A stretch of 17,526 nucleotides of DNA from JACQKT01 sp038063055 (GCA_038063055.1 JBBTVY010000021.1:1-17526), one strand, 5' to 3'. Positions 6,167 through 11,829 are shown, counted from the stretch's first letter. The notes: generated by a model not told the origin, from the letters alone. Made by a program: numbers and translations.

Positions 6167-6400
6167 ATGGACGACATTAAAGGCGAAATAAAAATGCGGA
6201 CGATGGGATACATCGGCGCCGGATTCGGTCTGGTCGCCGGCCTCGCCTGGAACGACGCCATTAAGGCACTCATCGAGTATCTTTTTCCTTTTTCGCAGAC
6301 GACGATTTTGGCAAAATTTTTATACGCGCTCGTGATAACGGTTGCAGTGGTCATGGTTCTCAACTACCTTGAAAGAATTATCAACGCCAAGAAGCAATAA
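6167..6400 (+). CDS. DUF5654 family small membrane protein
   Basis: 77 residues with two membrane segments, about 14-27 and 48-66. The pattern FGLVAGLAWNDAIKALIEYLFP followed by a second helix (AKFLYALVITVAVVMVLNYL) matches DUF5654, a family of unknown function common in Parcubacteria and some archaea. The N-terminus (MDDIKGEIKMRTMGYIGAG) is an amphipathic lead. An inner start at Met10 is possible. It lies 48 nt before the MbfA-like gene in the same direction with no terminator between, so the two may be co-transcribed and the small protein could assist an iron-transport or membrane role; this is inference. Confidence 0.85.
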   Translation: MDDIKGEIKMRTMGYIGAGFGLVAGLAWNDAIKALIEYLFPFSQTTILAKFLYALVITVAVVMVLNYLERIINAKKQ

Positions 6401-6448
6401 GCGAACATTTTCCGAAAAATATATTACAACGGACAAAAATGAAACCGC

Positions 6449-7414
6449 ATGAAAAACGAAAATAACCCGCCGGTGTCGGCGAAGTTGGCGCGCGAGCTTG
6501 TTCTAAACGAAATTTTCGATTTGACGCTCTACAAGCGCCTCGTTCCGTTCGCTTCCGGCGAAACGGCAGAGATGCTCCATAAACTTATCGAAGTGGAAAC
6601 GCGCCACGTGAAATTCTGGCAGGATTTTTTCAATCTCCCGCTTCGCGAGCTTATCTGGACGCTTCGGTTCAAGCTTTCGTGCTTTGTTTTATTCGCCAGA
6701 GTTTTCAGAGAGAGGGGAATACATCTCCTTATCGAAGCCATCGAGATACACGGTATCAAGAATTATCTTCATGTCTGGGAAATTTACAAAAACGACCCGC
6801 TCGGCGACGCCGTGCGCGGAATCCTGAACGACGAATTCAAGCATGAGGACGAAATCGTATCCTTGTCGTCCAGCAGAAAAATACACCCGGAGCGCGTACG
6901 AAATATTTTTCTCGGATTCAACGACGGCCTGGTGGAAATAATCGGGGCGGTCAGCGGTTTTTTTGCCGCTTTCCAGACCGCTTCCGCGGTTCTTATCGCG
7001 GGATTAACCGTGGCCGTAGCCGGCTCGCTCTCGATGGCTGCCGGCGCCTTCGCCGCGATAAGTTCGGAATACGAAATAGAGAATATAGAAAAGGGCCGCA
7101 AGAAATTTTTGGGAGAGGAAACGGAAGAAGATTCAAAATCGTCGCCGGCCGCTTCGGCGGCGGTCGTTGGCATTTCTTATTTTATTGGCGCAGCCATTCC
7201 GATACTGCCTGTTTTCTTCGGAGCCCAAAATCTGATTTTTTCTATAATCTCGGCATTGGCCGTAGTAATATTTATTTCTTATTTTCTGGCGTTCGTTTCC
7301 GGAATGAGCGTTGCCAGGCGCATTGGTATGAATATAGTTATCATTGTCATAGCCGTCAGCATCACTTATGGGATGGGTGTTCTGGCCAAAAACGTTTTTG
7401 GAATAAATATCTGA
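6449..7414 (+). CDS. mbfA: Ferritin-like/VIT1 fusion protein (MbfA/erythrin-Vit1 type)
   Basis: 321 residues in two domains. The N-terminal half (about 12-140) is a rubrerythrin-like four-helix bundle with two ExxH motifs, Glu50-T-R-His53 and Glu129-F-K-His132, plus Glu21 and Glu96/Glu99 in helices one and three: the ligand set of a diiron site. The C-terminal half is a VIT1/CCC1 domain beginning RNIFLGFNDGLVEIIGAVSGF (151-171) and followed by GSLSMAAGAFAAISSEYEIE and three more membrane helices. In characterised MbfA proteins the ferritin-like domain senses or oxidises iron and the VIT1 domain exports Fe(II), protecting from iron and peroxide. The same role is likely here; Mn transport is an alternative. 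No SD; the start was taken at the first ATG giving the intact helix one. No terminator is visible after the stop. Confidence 0.92.
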   Translation: MKNENNPPVSAKLARELVLNEIFDLTLYKRLVPFASGETAEMLHKLIEVETRHVKFWQDFFNLPLRELIWTLRFKLSCFVLFARVFRERGIHLLIEAIEIHGIKNYLHVWEIYKNDPLGDAVRGILNDEFKHEDEIVSLSSSRKIHPERVRNIFLGFNDGLVEIIGAVSGFFAAFQTASAVLIAGLTVAVAGSLSMAAGAFAAISSEYEIENIEKGRKKFLGEETEEDSKSSPAASAAVVGISYFIGAAIPILPVFFGAQNLIFSIISALAVVIFISYFLAFVSGMSVARRIGMNIVIIVIAVSITYGMGVLAKNVFGINI

Positions 7415-7463
7415 AAACCATCCGCGCAGGACGGCATTGCTCAATTTGCGTCTGCGGTTGTTA

Positions 7464-7492
7464 TTGACTTTTACGCCCGGAAAATTTAGTAT
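7464..7492 (+). promoter_or_regulatory. Sigma-70 promoter of the 201-aa gene
   Basis: -35 TTGACT (7464-7469), 17-nt spacer, -10 TAGTAT (7487-7492), the same elements and spacing as at 5126-5154. The leader (start near 7499) contains TCAACC three times (7523-7528, 7531-7536, 7537-7542) just before the SD. Confidence 0.75.
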
Positions 7493-7558
7493 ATTGACTG
7501 CAACTTTCCACGGTAATTTTTATCAACCTATCAACCTCAACCAAAAAGGCGGTGCGCT

Positions 7559-8164
7559 ATGACAGAATGTCGGAACGAAAAGTTGTTTTTTTCCCTGTTG
7601 ACGGAATCCCTAAGGGGGATGAAAGAAGGAAGGAGTGCGGTTGCCGTTCTGAAGTTGATGAATCGCTGGAAGAGCGGAATCACCCAAAAAATCATCAACG
7701 AGAGGTATCCGCTGTTTGGGAATCTCAACGGAGTCAGGCGAATGGTCCGCCTTTTGCAGAAGGACGACGAGGAGGCCTGGGCGAGGTTCCTCTTTGCGCT
7801 TTCCGATACCAGGTTTGACGAATTCAAGCCGCTTTCGCCGTTCGCGGACAAGATAGTGGTCTCGGTCAGCTACGGCAACGGGTATTCGTCGTTCGGCGGC
7901 GACACGGTCCATGTCGCCGAGGACAGCGACAGGGCTTCCAACCTCGTTAAGCTGGCAATCCGCTCAAGGGGTTGGGCCGTTCACGACAACGACGACTATG
8001 TTCTCGTTTTTGACCGTTTCGGCGAAGCGAAGGCCGACGTGTTTTGGATCGGGTGCAAGACGTCGGGAATCGACAGCCCGGAAACGGAAAAAAGGGCCAT
8101 TGAAATTGAAAAGGAGAAGCCGGATTATGAAAAAGCAGCAAACAGATGGGCCCTTCAGCTTTAA
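7559..8164 (+). CDS. Hypothetical protein (201 aa)
   Basis: No family recognised. The first 100 residues are helical and basic/hydrophobic (LFFSLLTESLRGMKEGRSAVAVLKLMNRWKSG...), with an RRMVRLLQKDDEEAWARFLFAL helix. The second half is beta-rich: KIVVSVSYGNGYSSFGGDTVHVAED, then a helix (ASNLVKLAIRSRGW), then YVLVFDRFGEAKADVFWIG, before a charged C-terminal helix. No signal peptide or membrane span. SD AGGCGGTG (one mismatch to AGGAGGTG) lies 5-6 nt before the ATG, and the promoter is close to consensus. Other frames in this stretch are open too because of high GC; this one has the SD and protein-like composition. Its last 38 nt overlap a second small gene, so the two products are probably made together. 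Confidence 0.78.
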   Translation: MTECRNEKLFFSLLTESLRGMKEGRSAVAVLKLMNRWKSGITQKIINERYPLFGNLNGVRRMVRLLQKDDEEAWARFLFALSDTRFDEFKPLSPFADKIVVSVSYGNGYSSFGGDTVHVAEDSDRASNLVKLAIRSRGWAVHDNDDYVLVFDRFGEAKADVFWIGCKTSGIDSPETEKRAIEIEKEKPDYEKAANRWALQL

Positions 8165-8324
8165 CAGGTCCGATGGAGTTGACGGAGAGCGGGAGCAAGC
8201 CGAGGCAAGGCGGTTGGCCATAAGCAAACGGGCCGGCTCTAGCCAACAACAAGAGAAGCCGAGGCAAACGACATCGCGGCCGCAAGCGATGTCCAGAAGG
8301 AATTTCGGAAGGTTGAAGTGGTAA
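8127..8324 (+). CDS. Overlapping small basic protein (65 aa)
   Basis: Starts inside the end of the 201-aa gene, in another frame. The ATG at 8127 follows AAGGAG with 10 nt between, a usable SD. The protein (MKKQQTDGPFSFNRSDGVDG at the start, MSRRNFGRLKW at the end) is rich in Gln, Arg and Ser, highly charged and probably disordered or RNA-binding; no family is recognised. The frame ends in TAA 31 nt before the shared terminator, filling what would otherwise be an unexplained 190-nt gap after the 201-aa gene. The coding stretch includes a 12-nt direct repeat AAGCCGAGGCAA (8197-8208 and 8256-8267) and an 8-bp perfect hairpin (8270-8277 with 8286-8293). Alternative: a structured 3' UTR that happens to be open. 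Confidence 0.5.
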   Translation: MKKQQTDGPFSFNRSDGVDGEREQAEARRLAISKRAGSSQQQEKPRQTTSRPQAMSRRNFGRLKW

Positions 8325-8355
8325 AAAACAAGAAATCTCCGATTTAAGGAGACCC

Positions 8356-8388
8356 AACGCCGGGCGCAAGCACGGCGTTTTTGTTTTT
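8356..8388 (+). terminator. Terminator of the 201/65-aa unit, GNRA-capped
   Basis: Stem AACGCCG (8356-8362) with CGGCGTT (8373-8379), a G-A mismatch, inner GC/GC pair of bases around a GCAA loop (8366-8369), then a T-rich tail to 8388. A short stem TCTCC/GGAGA (8336-8340 with 8348-8352) sits just before it. Confidence 0.88.
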
Positions 8389-8409
8389 AATCATTTGTCG
8401 GTATATATT
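8381..8409 (+). promoter_or_regulatory. Promoter of the DUF167 gene embedded in the terminator tail
   Basis: -35 TTGTTT (8381-8386) is part of the T-tail of the preceding terminator; 17-nt spacer; -10 TATATT (8404-8409). Six nt separate the -10 from the ATG at 8416, so the mRNA should be leaderless. Confidence 0.6.
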
Positions 8410-8415
8410 TTATGA

Positions 8416-8625
8416 ATGAGGTACGGCGTCAAAGTGAAACTTCATAAGGATTTTATCGAAGTTAGCGGCAATGAAATTATTATCGGCGTTAAAGCCGTTC
8501 CTAAAAAAGGCAAAGCCAATGAGAAAATTATCGAAAAATTGTCGAAATATTTCAGTGTTCCAAAATCGTCCGTCAGAATAATTTCCGGCGCGTCTTTGAG
8601 GAAGAAAATCGTTGAGATTGTTTAA
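8416..8625 (+). CDS. DUF167 family protein (YggU-like)
   Basis: 69 residues. The segment IIIGVKAVPKKGKANEKIIEKLSKYFSVPKSSVRIISGASLRKKIVEI carries the DUF167 signature: strand, basic turn with P-x-K-G-K-A-N, helix, and SGxxxRxK. Family members (E. coli YggU, archaeal MTH637) are small alpha/beta proteins of unknown function, sometimes linked to nucleic-acid binding. The protein is shorter at its N-terminus than YggU but covers the core. A second ATG at 8412 is in a different frame and gives no protein. Start and leaderless promoter agree. Confidence 0.9.
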   Translation: MRYGVKVKLHKDFIEVSGNEIIIGVKAVPKKGKANEKIIEKLSKYFSVPKSSVRIISGASLRKKIVEIV

Positions 8626-8697
8626 AAATATTTTTTACTTGCGTTTTTATACCAACCGACTAACATATATTTCGTAGTAAATTGAGAGGAGAATATG

Positions 8698-8892
8698 ATG
8701 GCGGCGACGGAAGAAACACGGAAAGCGGTAGATGCAAAGCAAACCGAAGCAAGGCGCCAGCAAATTATCGCCGGAGCGCTGGAGTATCTGAGAATCAGGA
8801 GAGACGAGTGCTTCCACCACAAGTGGAATCCGGTGAAGCAGACCGACCACAAGTCGCACTGTCCGTGCGGCGAGTACATGGGTGGATATTAA
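8698..8892 (+). CDS. Small Cys/His-rich protein, possible metal binder (64 aa)
   Basis: No family recognised. Two adjacent ATGs exist (8695, 8698); AGGAG (8687-8691) is 6 nt from the second, so 8698 is preferred. Residues 1-37 form a charged helix (AKQTEARRQQIIAGALEYLR); the C-terminal third holds Cys38, His40, His41, His51, His54, Cys55 and Cys57 in CFHHKW...TDHKSHCPCGEY, a likely zinc or other metal site. A CPCG turn is typical of small zinc-binding folds. The promoter is unclear: TTGCGT (8639-8644) with TAACAT (8661-8666) at 16 nt is the best candidate. A terminator follows. The N-terminal motif QTEARR echoes QAEARR in the 65-aa protein upstream, perhaps by chance. Confidence 0.8.
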   Translation: MAATEETRKAVDAKQTEARRQQIIAGALEYLRIRRDECFHHKWNPVKQTDHKSHCPCGEYMGGY

Positions 8893-8922
8893 CAGTTGTA
8901 TCGCCTTAGGCATCGGCGATTG

Positions 8923-8953
8923 GCGGCATGGGAAACCAGCGCCGCATTTTTTT
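8923..8953 (+). terminator. Terminator of the 64-aa gene, GNRA-capped
   Basis: Outer stem GCGGC (8923-8927) with GCCGC (8941-8945), inner TGG-GAAA-CCA (8929-8938), bulged bases between, then T7 (8947-8953). A preceding stem ATCGCC/GGCGAT (8910-8915 with 8924-adjacent bases) is also visible but weaker. Confidence 0.85.
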
Positions 8954-8955
8954 GT

Positions 8956-8999
8956 AAAAAAAGCCCCGCGCTGGTTCGCTTGCGACGAACGAGGCGGGG
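8956..8999 (-). terminator. Terminator of the minus-strand histidine-phosphatase-like gene
   Basis: On the minus strand: stem 8994-8999 with 8964-8969 (GCGGGG type), inner stem CGAAC/GTTCG (8986-8990 with 8974-8978), then T7 from 8962 to 8956. It abuts the plus-strand terminator, closing a convergent gene pair. Confidence 0.85.
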
Positions 9000-9075
9000 A
9001 AAAGGGGGAGGCCGAGGCAAATTCTTAAAGCGCAAAACAAATGTTGCTCAAACTTATCGCCGTAGCCAGTTTTTG

Positions 9076-9735
9076 TCAAACCAGCGGTTCATAGAACTGA
9101 CTGCCGCATTTTTTGCATGGCGGCCCGATGCCGAATGTCTTTATCTCGCAATTCGCTGGGGAAGAATACTTCATGATGCTCCGCTCGTTCCATCCCTTGA
9201 TAAGCTTGATAATGGCTATCAGTCGGCAATAGTGAGTGACGAAGAGAACGTTCGGATACGGCGCGAATCGGCGATCAGCCAGCCCTTCGAGAAACACGGC
9301 GGTCTGTTCCTCGAATTCCTTCAGAGGAGTTGATCCTATCGGCAGATAGCCGTTCCTCGGAAAGAAGATATTATCGTAAGGATTTCCCGGTTTTCCCTGG
9401 ATTTTCCCCAAGTGACGTTCGCGTAGGAGTCCGTCAAGCGTCAATGGAGCTTCAAGGTGTTCGGAAAAAATCCTTGCCGTCGCATAAGCCCGCTTCATCG
9501 GAGACGAGACAATCAGGTTTATTTTTTCACCCCTGCTTTCGCAGTTGACGGCGAAATTAACGGCGGCTTCGGCTGATTTTTTTCTGCCGAGTTCGCAGAG
9601 CGGTTCGTCGATGGAGCCGACGCATTTTTCATCCATGTCCATCTGCGTCGGGCCGGGACGCATGAATCTTCTTATTTTTTGAACAGAGCTTTTCAGCGGG
9701 AGGGTGTCGCATCTGGCACAGGCAAAGTTGTACAT
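9076..9735 (-). CDS. Histidine-phosphatase-fold protein lacking the catalytic His, with terminal CxxC pairs
   Basis: 219 residues. The phosphoglycerate-mutase-like core is clear: FMRPGPTQMD (24-33), EPLCELGRKKSAEAA (44-58), IVSSPMKRAYATARIF (75-90) with Arg82, LLRERHLGKIQG (103-114) with Glu106, and VLFVTHYCRLIAII (163-176) with His168. In active members the first motif is RHG; here it is Arg26-Pro27-Gly28, so the residue that carries the phosphate is missing (codon CCC, complement of 9655-9657; one base from CAC). All other catalytic positions persist. The protein also has Cys6-A-R-Cys9 and Cys207-K-K-Cys210-Gly, which could meet as one zinc ribbon. Possible roles: a phosphate- or phospho-ligand-binding regulator, or an enzyme with changed chemistry. 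SD AAGGAG lies 8-9 nt before the ATG; promoter and terminator are visible. Confidence 0.88.
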   Translation of the reverse strand: MYNFACARCDTLPLKSSVQKIRRFMRPGPTQMDMDEKCVGSIDEPLCELGRKKSAEAAVNFAVNCESRGEKINLIVSSPMKRAYATARIFSEHLEAPLTLDGLLRERHLGKIQGKPGNPYDNIFFPRNGYLPIGSTPLKEFEEQTAVFLEGLADRRFAPYPNVLFVTHYCRLIAIIKLIKGWNERSIMKYSSPANCEIKTFGIGPPCKKCGSQFYEPLV

Positions 9736-9798
9736 TTCAAGTTCTCCTTGTCGGGTCTGGTTGGCGGGGTATTCTGTTTTTAATGTTGCTGACTTTTG

Positions 9799-9843
9799 TT
9801 TATCATATATAGGTGCCTCTTATCAATAGTTTTTTGTTGATAA
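9799..9843 (-). promoter_or_regulatory. Probable promoter and operator-like palindrome of the minus gene
   Basis: Minus strand: -35 TTGATA (9821-9826), 16-nt spacer, -10 GATAAA (9799-9804). The -35 lies inside one arm of a perfect inverted repeat TTATCAA (9820-9826) / TTGATAA (9837-9843) with a 10-nt centre, a layout expected of a repressor site. The leader would be about 60 nt. Confidence 0.4.
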
Positions 9844-9910
9844 AGTAGGATTTTGGAAGCCGTCTGGCATCGGATTATCCAAGGCGGTTTAGCGGACAAA
9901 ATCGGCAAAC

Positions 9911-9941
9911 AAAAAACGGCCGCCTCACACAGCCGTTTTTT
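9911..9941 (+). terminator. Orphan terminator with no gene in front
   Basis: Perfect 10-bp stem (9911-9920 with 9932-9941), 11-nt loop, ending in T6. A6 on the left means it could act on either strand. Neither strand has an ORF feeding into it nearby. Confidence 0.8.
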
Positions 9942-9956
9942 CATTGAGGCAAATTT

Positions 9957-10017
9957 ATTTTCAAGCGAACCGAGTGAAATGTAAAAGCTTCGCTTTTACA
10001 TTTCAGAGCGAGCGCTG
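9957..10017. repeat. Long palindromic hairpin element (REP-like)
   Basis: Core of 14 perfect base pairs (9975-9988 with 9992-10005) around a TTC loop. Outer arms can also pair: TTTTCA...GCG on the left (about 9957-9966) with CGC...TGAAAA on the right (about 10012-10020). The flanks AGCGAACCGAGTG and GAGCGAGCGC are typical of dispersed palindromic elements in CPR and other genomes. No T-run follows, so it is not a normal terminator. Confidence 0.6.
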
Positions 10018-10119
10018 AAAACAAAGGATTTTAATTTCCTTTATTCCTCGGCTATATTATATCAAAACCGCCGCCCTGGGACAAACATCGGTTTTAAACA
10101 GGGTAATTTTCTCTAAACA

Positions 10120-10791
10120 ATGCAGGAAAACAAGGAAATAATATTTATAGATAAGCCGCGCGGAATCACTTCGTTTGGAGTGATTAAGGTATTGCGGCGC
10201 AAATTGGGCGTGAGGCGGATAGGACACGCCGGCACGCTCGACCCGTTCGCCACAGGCCTTTTAATAGTCGGAATAGGCGCAGGCACCAAGAAGATGAAAG
10301 AATTCGAAGCTTTGCCGAAAACTTATGTGATGGATGTTCTTTTGGGGAAAAAAACGGACACCGGCGACCCGGAGGGAAAAGTAATCGAAGAAAAAGAAAC
10401 CGGCGAAATCAAAGCCGCCGACGTCGAAAAAATTCTCGCAGGAATAGAAGGCGAATTGGAACTTCCGATACCGCGCTATTCGGCCGTGAAACATAAAGGC
10501 CTGCCGCTGTATAAATACGCGCGGCGCGGCATCCCGGTGGAGCAAAAAATGCGGAAAACAAAGATTTTCCGGCTGGAACTTATTGAAGTCATAAAAAAAG
10601 AAAGCAAAACAACCCTTCGCGTGGAAATGGAAGCCGAAAAAGGGACCTATGCCCGCGCCGTCGGGGAAGAAATAGGGCGGCGGCTGGGCGTTCCTGCAAT
10701 GCTTGTTGAATTGAGGCGGACCAGGATAGGAGACATAAAAATTGAGGAAGCGAAGAAACTGGACGAGATTAAAAACACAGATTTTGTATAA
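10120..10791 (+). CDS. truB: tRNA pseudouridine(55) synthase
   Basis: Isomerises U55 in the T-loop of tRNAs. Motif II GHAGTLDPFATGLL (35-48) holds the catalytic Asp41; IIFIDKPRGITSFGVI (7-22) is the N-terminal KPxGxTS motif; TYVMDVLLGKKTDTGDPEG (68-86) carries the conserved Tyr69 and TDTGD; IPRYSAVKHKGLPLYKYAR (about 118-136) and KGTYARAVGEEIGRRLG (about 169-185) complete the fold. At 223 residues it is far shorter than the ~300-residue E. coli enzyme because the C-terminal PUA-type extension is missing, as usual in CPR. No SD; the ATG at 10120 gives the expected N-terminus. It may be followed by the ASCH gene in one transcript (69-nt gap with a small CGCGC/GCGCG hairpin). Confidence 0.97.
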   Translation: MQENKEIIFIDKPRGITSFGVIKVLRRKLGVRRIGHAGTLDPFATGLLIVGIGAGTKKMKEFEALPKTYVMDVLLGKKTDTGDPEGKVIEEKETGEIKAADVEKILAGIEGELELPIPRYSAVKHKGLPLYKYARRGIPVEQKMRKTKIFRLELIEVIKKESKTTLRVEMEAEKGTYARAVGEEIGRRLGVPAMLVELRRTRIGDIKIEEAKKLDEIKNTDFV

Positions 10792-10860
10792 TTATAGGCA
10801 AGCAAAAGGTCGTGATAATTATGTTAGATTCGCGCGGCTAAGCGCGGATTATTTATCAAA

Positions 10861-11124
10861 ATGGCAGAAGTGAGAAAAAAAATGTGGCCGGAAGAATTCA
10901 ATGCCATTGTTTCCGGCGCCAAGAAAATAGATATACGGATAGCCGATTTCGGTGTGCGTGAGGGAGATACGCTTATTCTTGAAGAATGGGACCCGAAAAC
11001 AAAACAATACACCGGACGCAAAGTTGATAAAAAAGTCATTTCCGTGGTTAAATTCGGGCTGGACGATTACGGCCAGGGAGAAGAAATAAAAACCAAAGGA
11101 CTTTACGCAATTCAACTTGGATGA
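10861..11124 (+). CDS. DUF3850/ASCH-type PUA-fold small protein
   Basis: 87 residues. MWPEEFNAIVSGAKKIDIRIADFGVREGDTLILEEWDPKTKQYTGRKV reads as the DUF3850/ASCH pattern: K-x-WPExF-x-A-x-x-SG-K-K-x-x-x-IR, then VxEGDxLxLxEWDP and YTGR. The fold is a PUA-like beta barrel expected to bind RNA or modified nucleosides. Where DUF3850 usually has FEIRKNDR, this protein has IDIRIADF, so ligand contacts may differ. Its stop overlaps the next ATG by 4 nt (ATGA), so translation is coupled. The combination with truB upstream is suggestive of RNA metabolism but may be coincidence. Confidence 0.85.
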   Translation: MAEVRKKMWPEEFNAIVSGAKKIDIRIADFGVREGDTLILEEWDPKTKQYTGRKVDKKVISVVKFGLDDYGQGEEIKTKGLYAIQLG

Positions 11125-11324
11125 TTTACGTGTTAACGCAAAACAAAATTTTCATTATTTTGGCCATTATCTGGATTCTGCCGTGGAAGGGAGTGGCGCT
11201 TTGGAAAGCCGCCGGGAGAAAAGAAAAATGGTGGTTCATAGCGCTACTTTTGATAAACACATTTGCGGTTCTTGAAATAGCCTACATATTTTACTTCAGC
11301 AAAAGAGGGGAAAAGAAAGTTTAA
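11121..11324 (+). CDS. DUF5652 family membrane protein
   Basis: 67 residues with two membrane helices (about 9-28 and 38-58). WILPWKGVALWKAAGRKEKWWFIALLLINTFAVLEIAYIFYF is the DUF5652 signature, a family of unknown function found mainly in CPR bacteria and some archaea. The basic loop between the helices (GRKEKWW) places it on the cytosolic side. Starts within the last codons of the DUF3850 gene and ends 1 nt before the next gene, so all three form a tight operon. Confidence 0.9.
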   Translation: MIYVLTQNKIFIILAIIWILPWKGVALWKAAGRKEKWWFIALLLINTFAVLEIAYIFYFSKRGEKKV

Positions 11325-11325
11325 A

Positions 11326-11829
11326 ATGCACGAGGATTACAAAGACAAAAAAATACGCCTTGACGATTACGGCGACGGCTCCGGGCCGAAAAGTTCCCGT
11401 TGGAAATTTTACTCCGTTTTTCTCGTCATAATTTCGGCAACCATAGCTTTATATGTGGTCGTAAACCAGTATGGATTGAGCGGAGCGGAACGGAACACAA
11501 TAAACTCAATCGATAATCAGCAGGTTGCGGACGTTTATGGCGGGAAAACACCACTGGAAACTTTGCAAATGCACATTGATGCAATTCAGAAAGGAGACTA
11601 CGAGCTGGCAAGCAGATATTTTGACCCAGGAGACCAGGGGCAAGAGTTTAAATTGCTGGCAGAAGCCACAGCCGGAGAAATAGCAAATTATCTTTCGCTG
11701 CTTAAAAGCCTGGATGGCTTGAATGGCGTTTACTCAAGCGACGGTAAAACTTATTCGATTATTATCAACGAAAAAGCCTCGGTCAAATTTATCGCTTATT
11801 CAAGCGGCGTTTGGAAAATAAAAAGCTGA
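11326..11829 (+). CDS. Membrane-anchored extracytoplasmic protein (DUF4878-like)
   Basis: 167 residues: a polar, charged cytosolic N-terminus (1-26, DYKDKKIRLDDYGDGSG), one membrane helix (about 28-46, FYSVFLVIISATIALYVVV) and an outer domain. GGKTPLETLQMHIDAIQKGDYELASRYFDPG (about 72-101) is the signature of NTF2/DUF4878-like domains that follow an anchor, often lipoprotein-like, in CPR. The remainder (SIIINEKASVKFIAYSSGVWKIKS) gives the closing sheet with a final WKI strand. Function unknown; probably an envelope protein. No terminator is seen after the stop. Confidence 0.82.
   Translation: MHEDYKDKKIRLDDYGDGSGPKSSRWKFYSVFLVIISATIALYVVVNQYGLSGAERNTINSIDNQQVADVYGGKTPLETLQMHIDAIQKGDYELASRYFDPGDQGQEFKLLAEATAGEIANYLSLLKSLDGLNGVYSSDGKTYSIIINEKASVKFIAYSSGVWKIKS

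Larger units (their letters stand above)
9736..10119. other. 384-nt intergenic region without a gene
   Basis: No ORF with a start signal is seen on either strand. It holds the divergent promoter/palindrome (9799-9843), an orphan terminator (9911-9941), a long hairpin element (9975-10005), a small inverted repeat AAAGGA/TCCTTT (10024-10042 region) and AT-rich sequence before truB. A plus-strand RNA from about 9820 to 9941 would be a small RNA of about 120 nt; this is speculation from the terminator alone. Confidence 0.5.

Noticed and set aside
7911..8126. Upstream part of the frame that contains the 65-aa ORF
   Set aside because: Low-complexity Ser/Arg reading inside the 201-aa gene with no start signal; only the section after the SD-led ATG at 8127 is kept.
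7947..8369. 140-aa minus-strand ORF
   Set aside because: Pro/Arg-rich shadow in a GC-rich stretch, starting within a terminator.
8896..9333. 145-aa plus-strand ORF
   Set aside because: Runs through two terminators and lies antisense to the conserved histidine-phosphatase domain.
9957..10020. Terminator for an upstream gene
   Set aside because: The stem is strong but neither side has a T-run, and no gene reads into it.
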